Assembly: GCF_019091085.1 (NCBI RefSeq)
Contig: NZ_JAGXJY010000001.1
Coordinates: 310,001-374,000, forward strand
DNA length: 64,000 bases
Direction of reading: 5' to 3'
From: Mesorhizobium sp. GbtcB19
GTDB taxonomy: Bacteria; Pseudomonadota; Alphaproteobacteria; Rhizobiales; Rhizobiaceae
In this document: one piece after another, positions 34,707 through 45,403 of the stretch
Numbering within the stretch: position 1 is the first letter of the stretch
Layout: each line of letters opens with the position of its first letter
Notes under the pieces: generated by a model
Seen by the model: only the letters and a program-made list of their open reading frames with translations
Told to the model about the DNA's origin: nothing
The model's database searches: none
Translations under genes and position numbers: made by a program

Positions 34707-35654
34707 ATGACCGCCTACCTCCTGAAACGCCTCGTCATCGCGGCCCTCACCCTGGTGCTGGCCTCGATGGTCGTGTTCGCGGTCATGGAGGTCCTGCCCG
34801 GAGATCCGGCACGCCTGATGCTGGGCCTCAATGCCACCGCTGATCAGGTCGAAGTGCTGCGCAACCAGATGGGGCTGAATGCGCCGCTGGCGCTGCGCTA
34901 CCTGCACTGGGCGGGTGGGCTGCTCAGCCTCGATTTCGGCCGCTCCTACACCTATTCGGTTCCCGTCATCGATCTGGTGCGCGAACGCATTGCCGTCTCC
35001 CTGCCGCTGGCGCTGATTGCGCTGGCGCTCTCGACCATCATAGCCATTCCGGTCGGCGTGTTCTCCGCCAGCCGCCAGGGCCGCGCAGGCGACACGCTCG
35101 CCATGGGTGCCTCCCAGCTTGGCGTCGCCGTGCCGAATTTCTGGTTCGCGCTGATGCTGATCTACCTCTTCGCCGTCTGGCTGCGGCTGGTGCCTGCCGG
35201 CGGTTTTCCCGGCTGGAATGCAGGCATCTGGGCTGCGCTGAAATCCCTGATCCTGCCCGCCATCGCGCTGGCGCTGCCGCAGGCGGCGATCCTGGCGCGC
35301 GTCGCCCGCTCGGCGCTGATCGAGGTGCTCAACGAGGACTATATCCGCACCGCCCGCGCCAAGGGCCTGCCCTACCGCGCCGTGCTCTGGCGCCACGCGC
35401 TGCGCAACGCCATGATCCCGGTGCTCACCATTCTCGGCCTGCAATTCGCCTTCCTGCTCGCCGGCACCATCATCATCGAGAACGTCTTTTACCTGCCTGG
35501 CCTCGGCCGGCTGATCTTCCAGGCCATCACCCAGCGCGACCTGATCGTGGTCGAGAGCATCGTCATGCTTTTGGTCGCCGCCGTGATCCTCATCAACCTC
35601 CTCGTCGATTTTTCCTACGCAATCGTCGACCCGCGCCTCAGAGGCCGGCAATGA
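34707..35654 (+). CDS. ABC transporter permease, DppB-type
   Basis: A 315-residue permease with six predicted membrane helices. The N-terminal TM and PGDPARLMLG segment are typical for DppB/OppB. The ABC EAA loop is visible as IRTARAKGLPYRAVLWRHALRNAMIPVL (about residues 215-242). It forms half of the inner-membrane channel. Its stop overlaps the next permease start by four bases (ATGA), so the two are translationally coupled. Confidence 0.93.
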   Translation: MTAYLLKRLVIAALTLVLASMVVFAVMEVLPGDPARLMLGLNATADQVEVLRNQMGLNAPLALRYLHWAGGLLSLDFGRSYTYSVPVIDLVRERIAVSLPLALIALALSTIIAIPVGVFSASRQGRAGDTLAMGASQLGVAVPNFWFALMLIYLFAVWLRLVPAGGFPGWNAGIWAALKSLILPAIALALPQAAILARVARSALIEVLNEDYIRTARAKGLPYRAVLWRHALRNAMIPVLTILGLQFAFLLAGTIIIENVFYLPGLGRLIFQAITQRDLIVVESIVMLLVAAVILINLLVDFSYAIVDPRLRGRQ

Positions 35655-36516
35655 CCATGCGCATCGATCTGCCCGAGGAAACCCTTGCCGGCGTGCTGGC
35701 CAAGGCCTTCGGCAACCGCTCCTTCCTGATCGGGCTGGCCATTACGCTGCTGATAGTTGCCGTCGCGCTCATCTCCTTCGTCTGGACGCCTTACGACGTC
35801 ACCAGGCTGGTGATCGCCGACAAAACCCAAGCGCCCTCTTCGGCGCACTGGTTCGGCACCGACCATTTCGGTCGCGACATCCTGTCGATGGTCATGGTCG
35901 GCGCCCGCAATTCGATCGCCGTGGCGCTGGTCGCGGTCGGCATCGGCATGGGCATCGGCGTGCCGCTCGGCGCCTTCGCCGCCGCGCGCGGCGGCTTGGC
36001 GGACGAGGCGCTGATGCGCGTCAACGATCTCGTCTTCGCCTTCCCGGCGCTGCTTTCGGCAATCATGATCACCGCGATCTTCGGCCCGGGCGCCGTCAAC
36101 GCCATCATCGCCATCGGCATCTTCAACATCCCGGTTTTCGCCCGCGTCGCCCGCGCCGGCGCGCTGGCGATCTGGCCGCGCGAATTCATCCTCGCCGCCC
36201 GCGCCGCCGGCAAGGGCATGACGCGCATCACCGTCGAGCACATCCTGCCCAACATAGCGACGCTGCTCTTGGTCCAGGGCACGATCCAGTTTGCGCTGGG
36301 CATTCTCGCCGAAGCCGGACTTTCCTATGTCGGCCTCGGCGCCCAGCCGCCGATGCCGAGCTGGGGCCGCATGTTGTTCGATGCGCAGACGCGCATGGTG
36401 ACCGCGCCCTGGATGGCGATCTTTCCCGGCATGGCGATCGTCATCACCGTGCTTGGGCTGAACCTGCTCGGCGACGGCATCGCCGACATCCTCGATCCGA
36501 AATCGCGGCGGCGCCG

Positions 36517-36520
<4 letters not shown>
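35651..36520 (+). CDS. ABC transporter permease, DppC-type
   Basis: A 289-residue permease of the DppC/OppC type with six membrane helices. It has HWFGTDHFGRDILSMVMVGARNS near residue 60, the classical DppC segment, and the EAA loop REFILAARAAGKGMTRITVEHILPN near 175-200. It is coupled to the upstream permease (ATGA) and overlaps the ATPase start by four bases. It completes the channel of the peptide-type importer. Confidence 0.93.
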
Positions 36521-38139
<1,619 letters not shown>

Positions 38140-38140
38140 T

Positions 38141-38566
38141 TCAGCCTTCCGGCTTCACCACGTCGACCGGACTGATATCGAGCAGGTCGAGCGTGCGGCG
38201 CAGCAGCCGCACCTCGCTCTCCGCCAGCTTGGAATCGGCCTTGGCGATCTCGGCCATGTGGCGCGCAAGCAGTTTCCGGCGCTCGATATCGAGGTCGCGG
38301 AACAGCGCGATCGCCTGCGAGCCGTTGGTCTCGTAGCCATAGTCGTTGAGATATTCGATGACGCTGTCGATCGAGGTTTCCGGAATGCCGAAGGCTTCCT
38401 TGCAGATGCGCCGGAAGACGACCATCTCGCTCTCCGAGACCGAGCCGTCGGCCAGGATCATGCGGAACAGCATCAACAGCTCCGCCGACAGCACCGGATC
38501 GTCCGCTACCTTGCGAACCCCTGGGTCGCCGTCGAAGATCGAACGTATCTGGTCGAGCAGCGCCAT
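38141..38566 (-). CDS. TerB family tellurite resistance protein
   Basis: A 141-residue all-helical protein of the TerB family from ATG 38566; GGGAG lies ten bases upstream. The core has DPVLSAELLMLFRMILADGSVSESEMVVFRRI and RRKLLARHMAEIAKADSKLAESEVRLL, two EF-hand-like acidic segments (ADGSVSESE, ADSKLAESE) typical of TerB. The function in such isolated TerB proteins is unknown; no other ter genes lie nearby, so true tellurite resistance is doubtful. It is convergent with the ABC ATPase gene, with one base between the stops. Confidence 0.85.
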   Translation of the reverse strand: MALLDQIRSIFDGDPGVRKVADDPVLSAELLMLFRMILADGSVSESEMVVFRRICKEAFGIPETSIDSVIEYLNDYGYETNGSQAIALFRDLDIERRKLLARHMAEIAKADSKLAESEVRLLRRTLDLLDISPVDVVKPEG

Positions 38567-38607
38567 TGCCACCAAGCTCCCTTTGCGAGTCTGGCCTGAT
38601 TGTTAGA

Positions 38608-38651
38608 GCAATTCCAGGAAAAGTGTGAAGCGGTTTTCCGTTCGGAATTGC
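38608..38651. repeat. 44-bp palindromic repeat, copy 1
   Basis: GCAATTCCAGGAAAAGTG followed by TGAAGCGGTTTTCC and GTTCGGAATTGC. The arms GCAATTCC / GGAATTGC and GGAAAA / TTTTCC pair. A copy with two mismatches is at 39780-39823 in the same orientation. The two copies bracket the TSUP gene and the 56-codon gene. This is one of the common dispersed repeats of rhizobial genomes. Confidence 0.85.
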
Positions 38652-38770
38652 ACCAAAACAGAGGGCAGAGCGGTTCGGCGTGGAACGGCGGACCGATCTG
38701 GCGTGGAATCGCTCTTGCGCAAACGGGACGAGCGTGATGGAAGCTTCATTCCCTCACAGCGCCCTCCCCG

Positions 38771-39556
38771 ATGATCGCCCTTACACTGCAGACCGTCCTT
38801 ATTCTCATCGCCGCCGCCTTTGCCGCCGGTTTCGTCGACTCGATCGCCGGCGGCGGCGGGTTGATCACCATCCCGGCGCTGCTGCTTGCTGGCTTTTCGC
38901 CGGTCGCAGCGCTCGGCACCAACAAATTGCAAGGCATGTTCGGTTCCGGCTCGGCCACCATCCATTATGCTGCCAACGGCCAGGTCGACCTGCGCCGCCA
39001 ACTGCCGTCGGCGCTGCTGGCGCTTGTCGGCGGCGCGGTCGGGGCGCTTTTAGCGACGGTCGTTCCCGGCGATGCCCTGCGCGCCCTGCTGCCGCTGCTT
39101 CTGATTGCGATTGCGCTCTATTTCGCGCTGAAGCCGAACATGGACGATGTCGACCGCGCCGAGCGGCTGTCGCCTTTCCTGTTCGGGCTGATCATCCCGC
39201 CGCTGGTCGGCTTCTATGACGGCGTCTTCGGCCCCGGCGCCGGCTCTTTCTACATGCTCGCCTTCGTCACCCTGGCCGGATATGGCGTGCTCAAGGCGAC
39301 GGCGCATACCAAGCTGCTCAATTTCGCCTCCAACATCGGCGGCTTCGTCGTCTTCGCCGCCGTCGGCGTCATCGACTGGAAGATCGGCCTGATGATGGGC
39401 GTGGCGCAGTTCATCGGCGCCCGCGTCGGCGCGAGCCTCGCCATCCGCATCGGCGCCAGGCTGATCAAGCCGCTGCTGGTGGTCGTATGCCTGGCGCTGG
39501 CGGTCAAGTTGTTAGCCGACCCGGCCAATCCCCTGCGCCAGCTCATTGGTGTGTGA
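38771..39556 (+). CDS. TSUP (TauE/SafE) family membrane transporter
   Basis: A 261-residue membrane protein with about eight helices. The family motifs are visible: AGFVDSIAGGGGLITIPALLL near residue 20, TNKLQGMFGSGSATIHYA near 50, and the second repeat GFYDGVFGPGAGSFYMLAFV near 148 and KATAHTKLLNFASNIGGF near 178. TSUP proteins export or take up sulfur-containing organic anions such as sulfoacetate or sulfite. It stands between two copies of a 44-bp repeat and is followed by a 56-residue membrane protein gene. Substrate not evident. Confidence 0.9.
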   Translation: MIALTLQTVLILIAAAFAAGFVDSIAGGGGLITIPALLLAGFSPVAALGTNKLQGMFGSGSATIHYAANGQVDLRRQLPSALLALVGGAVGALLATVVPGDALRALLPLLLIAIALYFALKPNMDDVDRAERLSPFLFGLIIPPLVGFYDGVFGPGAGSFYMLAFVTLAGYGVLKATAHTKLLNFASNIGGFVVFAAVGVIDWKIGLMMGVAQFIGARVGASLAIRIGARLIKPLLVVVCLALAVKLLADPANPLRQLIGV

Positions 39557-39607
39557 GGCTCCTGCTGGTAAAGTTCGGGTGTTGCGAATCATGTTGGAGG
39601 GACAGAC

Positions 39608-39778
39608 ATGAATCTCAGTGCACCCACCCAGATCGTGTTCATTATTTCGTTGGTCATCGCCATCATCGGCCTTCTCGCCGCTCTTGGCGTTCTTGCATTC
39701 ATTCCGCTTGCGTCCGTTTGGATCATGCTCATCGCCTATATCGTGCTCGCCGCCGGCTGTTTGATGCGCGGTGCCTGA
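39608..39778 (+). CDS. 56-residue two-helix membrane protein
   Basis: A short gene, ATG 39608 to TGA 39778, behind a strong GGAGG site (TTGGAGGGACAGAC). The translation begins MNLSAPTQIVFIISLVI and has two hydrophobic helices (about residues 8-29 and 34-50) split by Pro/Ala, ending CLMRGA. It is unlike any family I know by name, although such small inner-membrane proteins are common in rhizobia. A clear intrinsic terminator follows at 39857-39889, so it has its own transcript end; a palindromic repeat sits right after the stop codon. Confidence 0.72.
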   Translation: MNLSAPTQIVFIISLVIAIIGLLAALGVLAFIPLASVWIMLIAYIVLAAGCLMRGA

Positions 39779-39779
39779 A

Positions 39780-39823
39780 GCAATTCCAGGAAAAGTGTGC
39801 AGCGGTTTTCCGTCCGGAATTGC
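39780..39823. repeat. 44-bp palindromic repeat, copy 2
   Basis: GCAATTCCAGGAAAAGTG followed by TGCAGCGGTTTTCC and GTCCGGAATTGC, identical to copy 1 at 38608-38651 in 42 of 44 bases. It begins two bases after the stop codon of the 56-residue membrane protein gene. Confidence 0.85.
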
Positions 39824-39856
39824 GTTAGCTGCTAACAGCAATCTTAGGCAACTCGG

Positions 39857-39889
39857 AGCGCCCGGCCCTGCCGGGCGCTTTTGATTTTT
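39857..39889 (+). terminator. Intrinsic terminator
   Basis: AGCGCCCGG and CCGGGCGCT form a perfect 9-bp stem with a five-base loop, followed by TTTTGATTTTT. It would end the transcript of the small membrane protein gene before the AraC gene. Confidence 0.8.
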
Positions 39890-39916
39890 GCGAGCGTGTT
39901 CTGCTAGGCTCGCGCC

Positions 39917-40750
39917 ATGTCCGACGAGACGGAGCGCCATCGACAGGATAATCGCTCTCACGCCCTCCACTTCGAGATGGTGCGGCGCAAGCCGGCCGTC
40001 TCGCTCGCGGGCATCGTCACGGACATCTGCGGCTATCGCGAGACAAGGCCGGGCCATTTCCGCATCGTCGAATATGCCTCGCTCACCGTGCCGCTGGTGA
40101 TCAGCTTTGCCGAAGCCTTCGCCATCGGGCTCGGCCACACGCCCGGCGACAATGACCGCTACGCCAGCTTCGCCGCCGGCCTCTATGCCGGGCCGGTGAT
40201 GATCGAATCCTTCGGCGCAGCCTGCTGCGTCCAGGTCAACTTCACGCCGCTCGGCGCAAGGCAATTCTTCGGCCTGCCGATGAGCGAGCTGCGCGACCGC
40301 ATGGTCGGGTTGGACGATGCGCTGGGCGTTGACGGCATGGCGCTGCGCGAACGGCTTGGCGAGGCGTCGGATTGGGTCATGCGTTTCGACATCGCCGAGA
40401 CCTATGTCGCCAACCGCCTTGCGGAAGCGAATGCGCTTTCACCCGAAATCGCCTGGGCCTACAGGACGGTCATCGCGTCGGGCGGCCGCACCCGCATTGC
40501 GGCGCTCTCCGGCGAGATCGGCTGGAGCCGCAAGCACCTGGCGGCAAAGTTCACCGACGCGATCGGCATCGGCCCGAAGACATTGTCGCGCATCGTACGC
40601 TTCAACCGCGCGCTGTCCCTGTCGAAGCAGCAGGACGACGACTGGGCCGGCATCGCCGCCGATTGCGGCTATGCCGACCAGGCGCATCTGGTGCGCGAGT
40701 TCCGCCAGCTGGCCGGCGAAACGCCGACCGGGCTCGCGGCGTTGATGTAG
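39917..40750 (+). CDS. AraC family transcriptional regulator
   Basis: A 277-residue protein with a C-terminal AraC/XylS DNA-binding domain (about residues 185-275) comprising two HTH motifs: RIAALSGEIGWSRKHLAAKF and WAGIAADCGYADQAHLVREFRQLAG. The N-terminal half (1-170) is a ligand or sensing domain of the AraC_binding_2-like type without a recognised fold. It precedes a VOC gene by 83 bases on the same strand, a common pairing in which the regulator controls the neighbouring VOC protein. Ligand unknown. Confidence 0.88.
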   Translation: MSDETERHRQDNRSHALHFEMVRRKPAVSLAGIVTDICGYRETRPGHFRIVEYASLTVPLVISFAEAFAIGLGHTPGDNDRYASFAAGLYAGPVMIESFGAACCVQVNFTPLGARQFFGLPMSELRDRMVGLDDALGVDGMALRERLGEASDWVMRFDIAETYVANRLAEANALSPEIAWAYRTVIASGGRTRIAALSGEIGWSRKHLAAKFTDAIGIGPKTLSRIVRFNRALSLSKQQDDDWAGIAADCGYADQAHLVREFRQLAGETPTGLAALM

Positions 40751-40833
40751 GCCCAGGCGAGGTAACATTTCTTCAAGACGCCAAGACGGCCGTGATGGAC
40801 GCTGGGCCTATCGACGCGAACAAGGAGATCGTC

Positions 40834-41253
40834 ATGCCCTCGTCAACCGAAGCACCCCGTATCTATCCCGCCCTGCGCTACAGAAACGCCGCCAGGGTGA
40901 TCGACTGGCTGAGCGAAGCCTTCGGCTTCGAACTACGCGCCCGCTATGGCGAGGGCGAAATCGTCCACCACGCGGAGCTGACCTTCGGATCCTCGATGAT
41001 CATGCTGGGTAGCGCGCGCGACGACGATTACGGCAAGATGGTCGGCGATCCAAGCGGTGGCGGCGGCAAGTCGATCTACATCGCCGTCGAAGACGCCGAC
41101 GCCGCCTATGCAAGGGCGAAGCTGGCCGGCGCGAAAATCATCCAGGAACTGGTCGACCGCGACTATGGCAGCCGCGAGTTCATCTGCCTCGACCCCGAAG
41201 GCAATGTCTGGTCCTTCGGCACCTATTGGCCGAAGGCGGGCGAGAAAGGCTGA
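40834..41253 (+). CDS. VOC family (glyoxalase-like) protein
   Basis: A 139-residue protein from ATG 40834 with AAGGAGATC upstream. It has the two beta-alpha-beta-beta-beta units of the vicinal oxygen chelate fold: IYPALRYRNAARVIDWLSEAFGF and SIYIAVEDADAAYARAKLAGA, ending with REFICLDPEGNVWSFGTYWP, the usual glyoxalase-like finish with the metal Glu region. Members include glyoxalase I and antibiotic-binding proteins; the substrate is not clear. It follows the AraC regulator gene. Confidence 0.88.
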   Translation: MPSSTEAPRIYPALRYRNAARVIDWLSEAFGFELRARYGEGEIVHHAELTFGSSMIMLGSARDDDYGKMVGDPSGGGGKSIYIAVEDADAAYARAKLAGAKIIQELVDRDYGSREFICLDPEGNVWSFGTYWPKAGEKG

Positions 41254-41292
41254 GGATCATTGCCACGCTCGAGACTAGCCGATGCGTCCGAA

Positions 41293-41476
41293 CTTCGTCA
41301 TCCACGGGCGGAGCGGGAGCGAAGCGGACGCGCAGACCCGAGGATCCATTCCGTGGCCTCGATCGAGGAGCGCAGCGGAGCAGAATTCTGCACGGTAGCA
41401 GCGCCTGAACGTCACGGAATGGATCCTCGGGTCTACGCGCGTCGCTTCGCTCCTTGCTCCGCCCGTGGATGACGAC
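41293..41476. repeat. Long hairpin repeat, copy B
   Basis: The arms (left starting CTTCGTCATCCACGGGCGGA, right ending CCCGTGGATGACGA) are inverted and resemble those of copy A at 3677-3887. The shared cores are ATCCATTCCGT and ACGGAATGGATCCTCGGGTC. The centre differs between the copies, here with a CAGAATTCTG palindrome. It fills most of the 273-bp gap between the convergent VOC and cobQ genes, which holds no gene. Confidence 0.85.
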
Positions 41477-41526
41477 TGGATGGACGTTTTCGCCAATCGC
41501 AAACGTGTGCGGTTCGGCAGGACAAC

Positions 41527-43002
41527 CTACCGCGCCAGCGAAAAAATCGCGTCGCAATCCAAATGCGCTTCCAATTCCGCAGCGACCTCGTCCAGCGCTT
41601 TCTCGACCTCGGCGCGGTAGTCGATGCCGCCGCCGCTGACGCCGAGGCTCGCGAGGTAGGCGGCGCGAAAAGCGTCGGCGGAAAACAACCCGTGCAGATA
41701 GGTGCCGATCACCTTGCCGTCGGCGGAAACCGCGCCGTCCTCGGCGCCGTTGAGGATGGTCGAGGGCCGCGCCGTATCCGGGCCGGTGGTACGGCCGAGA
41801 TGGATTTCGTAGCCTTCCAGCGGCAGGCCGAACTGCACCGAATGCGCGCTCGAATTGCGCACGGTCTTTTCAGGCTCCATCACCGTTTCGATGTCGAGCA
41901 GACCAAGGCCCTCGGCCTCGGTCACATTGCCTTCGATGCCGTCGGGGTCGGTGACCCTTCTGCCGAGCATCTGGTAGCCGCCGCAAATGCCGACGATATG
42001 GCCGCCGCGCTTGCGATGGGCGAGAAGGTCGCGGTCCCAGCCGTTCTCGCGGAATTTGATGAGATCGCCGATCGTCGACTTCGAACCGGGGACGACAATC
42101 AGCCCGGCATCCTCCGGCAGCCTCTTGCCCGGCGGCACGAACACCACCTCGACTTGCGGCTCGGCCTTGAGCGGATCGAGGTCGTCGAAATTGGCGATGC
42201 GCGCCAGCATCGGCACCGCCACTTTCAGCGCTCGCCTCTCGCCGGAAGCGAGGCGCTCGAGCACGACGGAATCCTCTGACGGCAGCCGGCCGGCCGCCTT
42301 CAGCCACGGCACGACGCCGAAGCAGCGCCAGCCGGTGAACTTCTCGATCGCGCCTATCCCCTCGTCGAACAGCGAAACATCGCCGCGGAACTTGTTGATG
42401 AGATAGCCGGCGATCATGCGCCGGTCTTCCTCCGGCAGGATGAGGTGCGTGCCGGCAACCGAAGCGATGACGCCGCCGCGATCGATGTCGCCGACCAGGA
42501 TCACCGGCACATTGGCGCGCGTGGCGAAACCCATATTGGCGATGTCGCGGCTGCGCAGATTGATCTCGGCCGGCGAGCCCGCCCCCTCGACGATGACCAG
42601 GTCGGCGCCCTCGCCGACCTTGACCCAGGAATCGAGCACAGCCTCCATCAATCCGGCTTTCATCGCCTGGTAGTCGCGCGCCCGCGCCTCGCCAAAAACC
42701 TTACCCTGCACCACCACCTGCGAGCCGATATCGCTCTGCGGCTTCAGAAGCACCGGGTTCATATGCACGGTCGGCCGAACCCCGCAGGCCAGCGCCTGCA
42801 GCCATTGCCCGCGGCCAATCTCGCCGCCGCCGGAACTGTTGTCGCCGGGGATGTCGGCAACGGCGGCGTTGTTCGACATGTTCTGCGGCTTGAACGGCCT
42901 GACCTTCAGCCCGCGATTTTTTGCGGCCCGGCAAAGCCCCGCCACCAGCACGGTCTTGCCGACATCCGAGCCGGTGCCCTGCAGCATGATCGCTTTTGCC
43001 AT
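41527..43002 (-). CDS. cobQ: Cobyric acid synthase CobQ
   Basis: A 491-residue enzyme from ATG 43002; a longer frame to 43176 overlaps the cupin gene and is not family-like. The N-terminal ATPase domain has MLQGTGSDVGKTVLVAGLCR and FKPQNMSNNAAV. The C-terminal glutamine amidotransferase domain has the catalytic Cys in GGHIVGICGGYQMLGRRV (near residue 335) and the His in VIGTYLHGLF. It amidates four carboxyls of adenosyl-cobyrinate diamide in cobalamin synthesis. The start overlaps the stop of the upstream cupin gene by one base (TGATG). No B12 riboswitch was seen upstream. Confidence 0.95.
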   Translation of the reverse strand: MAKAIMLQGTGSDVGKTVLVAGLCRAAKNRGLKVRPFKPQNMSNNAAVADIPGDNSSGGGEIGRGQWLQALACGVRPTVHMNPVLLKPQSDIGSQVVVQGKVFGEARARDYQAMKAGLMEAVLDSWVKVGEGADLVIVEGAGSPAEINLRSRDIANMGFATRANVPVILVGDIDRGGVIASVAGTHLILPEEDRRMIAGYLINKFRGDVSLFDEGIGAIEKFTGWRCFGVVPWLKAAGRLPSEDSVVLERLASGERRALKVAVPMLARIANFDDLDPLKAEPQVEVVFVPPGKRLPEDAGLIVVPGSKSTIGDLIKFRENGWDRDLLAHRKRGGHIVGICGGYQMLGRRVTDPDGIEGNVTEAEGLGLLDIETVMEPEKTVRNSSAHSVQFGLPLEGYEIHLGRTTGPDTARPSTILNGAEDGAVSADGKVIGTYLHGLFSADAFRAAYLASLGVSGGGIDYRAEVEKALDEVAAELEAHLDCDAIFSLAR

Positions 43003-43607
43003 CAGCGCCTGCCCCCCGAGCCGATAGTCGACTTCTGCGCCAGCGGCCCACCGCGCCAGAGATAAAGCGCCATCAGCGGCCCCTTGCCGGTGCGCATGGC
43101 ATGATTGACGTTGGACGCATGGTGAATGACCTCGCCGGCGTCGCGACGATGGAAACTGCCCTCGCCCATCCGCCACTCCGTGCCGCCGGTCAGCGGAATG
43201 TAGATTTCCTCGGCGATGTGATGATGGTCGGGATAGACGATTTCAGGCCCCAGGATCAGCAGGCCGGCAGCGACCTGGTCATTGGCGAAATGCCCGCGTG
43301 TGCCAAACACTTCCAGCCAGCCGTAATTGTCGATGAAACCCTGCCCGAAATCGGCGGCGGTATAGGTCTGCCCCCAGCGCAACGCGCTCCGATGGTCGGC
43401 AGCGAAGCGCGCCAACGGCTTGGCGTCGATCGGCGCAAGTTCTGCGATGCGATCGAGATAGCGGAGGCAGTCAAGCGCGCGCGGTTCTAGCGAGCGGACA
43501 GGCATGTCCCAGCCGATGCGCGCGACTTCGAGCGCGACGAGATCGCTGTCGACGCCGGCCAGATAGGCGTGGAAATGGTCCAGCAACGCATCGAAAATTG
43601 TCGGCAC
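43002..43607 (-). CDS. DMSP lyase-like cupin (DddL/DddQ family)
   Basis: A 201-residue protein with a C-terminal cupin. The metal site is visible as YPDHHHIAEEIYIPL (His128-130, Glu133-134, Tyr136) and IHHASNVNHAM (His162, His163, His169). The block GQTYTAADFGQGFIDNYGWL followed by EVFGTRGHFAND is characteristic of the cupin DMSP-lyase family annotation. True DMSP cleavage is known for marine DddL/DddQ/DddW enzymes; the closest soil relatives have unknown substrates. The gene is stop/start coupled to cobQ (TGATG), though no functional link is known. A DddP-like protein lies 18 kb away. Confidence 0.75.
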   Translation of the reverse strand: MPTIFDALLDHFHAYLAGVDSDLVALEVARIGWDMPVRSLEPRALDCLRYLDRIAELAPIDAKPLARFAADHRSALRWGQTYTAADFGQGFIDNYGWLEVFGTRGHFANDQVAAGLLILGPEIVYPDHHHIAEEIYIPLTGGTEWRMGEGSFHRRDAGEVIHHASNVNHAMRTGKGPLMALYLWRGGPLAQKSTIGSGGRR

Positions 43608-43746
43608 GCAAGAGCTCCGTTAGTCATTCCATGCACAGCCGGTTCTCAACGGCCCGGGTTGCGCGGCGGCATCATTGGTCTAGATTGAACGGCGCGCAAA
43701 GCCAAAAACGACAGGCCAGAAGGCCTGAAACGACAGGGAGCACGCC

Positions 43747-44956
<1,210 letters not shown>

Positions 44957-44961
44957 GAAAG

Positions 44962-45330
44962 ATGACCAGTAAGATCAACTCATACAAGGATTTGATCGTG
45001 TGGCAGCAGGCGATGGATCTGGCTGTCGCCACCTACTCCCTGACCAAGAAATGGCCAAAAGAGGAACTGTATGGGCTGACCAGCCAAATTCGCCGCTCAG
45101 CCACATCTATCCCCGCAAACATTGCGGAAGGCTACGGCCGAGATAACACCGGCTCTTATCAGCAGTTTCTCAGGATAGCCCAAGGCTCTCTAAAGGAGCT
45201 TGAGACGCATCTCCAGATCGCTGAACGCATCGGCTTGGCCACTCGCGATGAGGTTCATCACATGCTGTCAGCCACGGAAGCCATCGGAAAAATGCTTCGC
45301 CAGCTTATTATCAAGCTCGCACCTGAATAG
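44962..45330 (+). CDS. Four-helix-bundle protein (S23/IVS type)
   Basis: A 122-residue all-helical protein of the four-helix-bundle family first seen as the ORF in intervening sequences of 23S rRNA genes. Features: YKDLIVWQQAMDLAVATYSL at the start, the family hallmark SIPANIAEGYGR near residue 50, and SLKELETHLQIAERIGL near 75. AGGGAAAG precedes the ATG and derives from the partial heptamer. The bacterial variability protein Avd has the same fold, but no reverse transcriptase is here. It is flanked on both sides by inverted heptamer arrays. Its role is unknown; binding of nucleic acid is a possibility only. Confidence 0.9.
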   Translation: MTSKINSYKDLIVWQQAMDLAVATYSLTKKWPKEELYGLTSQIRRSATSIPANIAEGYGRDNTGSYQQFLRIAQGSLKELETHLQIAERIGLATRDEVHHMLSATEAIGKMLRQLIIKLAPE

Positions 45331-45341
45331 ACCCCCTACCC

Positions 45342-45387
<46 letters not shown>

Positions 45388-45403
45388 ACCTGGGAGCACC
45401 ACT

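Noticed and set aside
38141..38566. Tellurite-resistance operon
   Set aside because: Only a TerB-like protein is present; none of TerA, C, D, E or Z is nearby.
43608..43746. Cobalamin riboswitch upstream of the cupin-cobQ genes
   Set aside because: No B12-box-like sequence or fitting structure was seen in this short gap.
44962..45330. Diversity-generating retroelement with Avd
   Set aside because: The protein has the Avd-like fold, but there is no reverse transcriptase and no template or variable repeat nearby.
44962..45330. Intervening sequence of a 23S rRNA gene
   Set aside because: The gene belongs to the IVS protein family, but there is no rRNA sequence around it; the neighbours are valine-catabolism genes.
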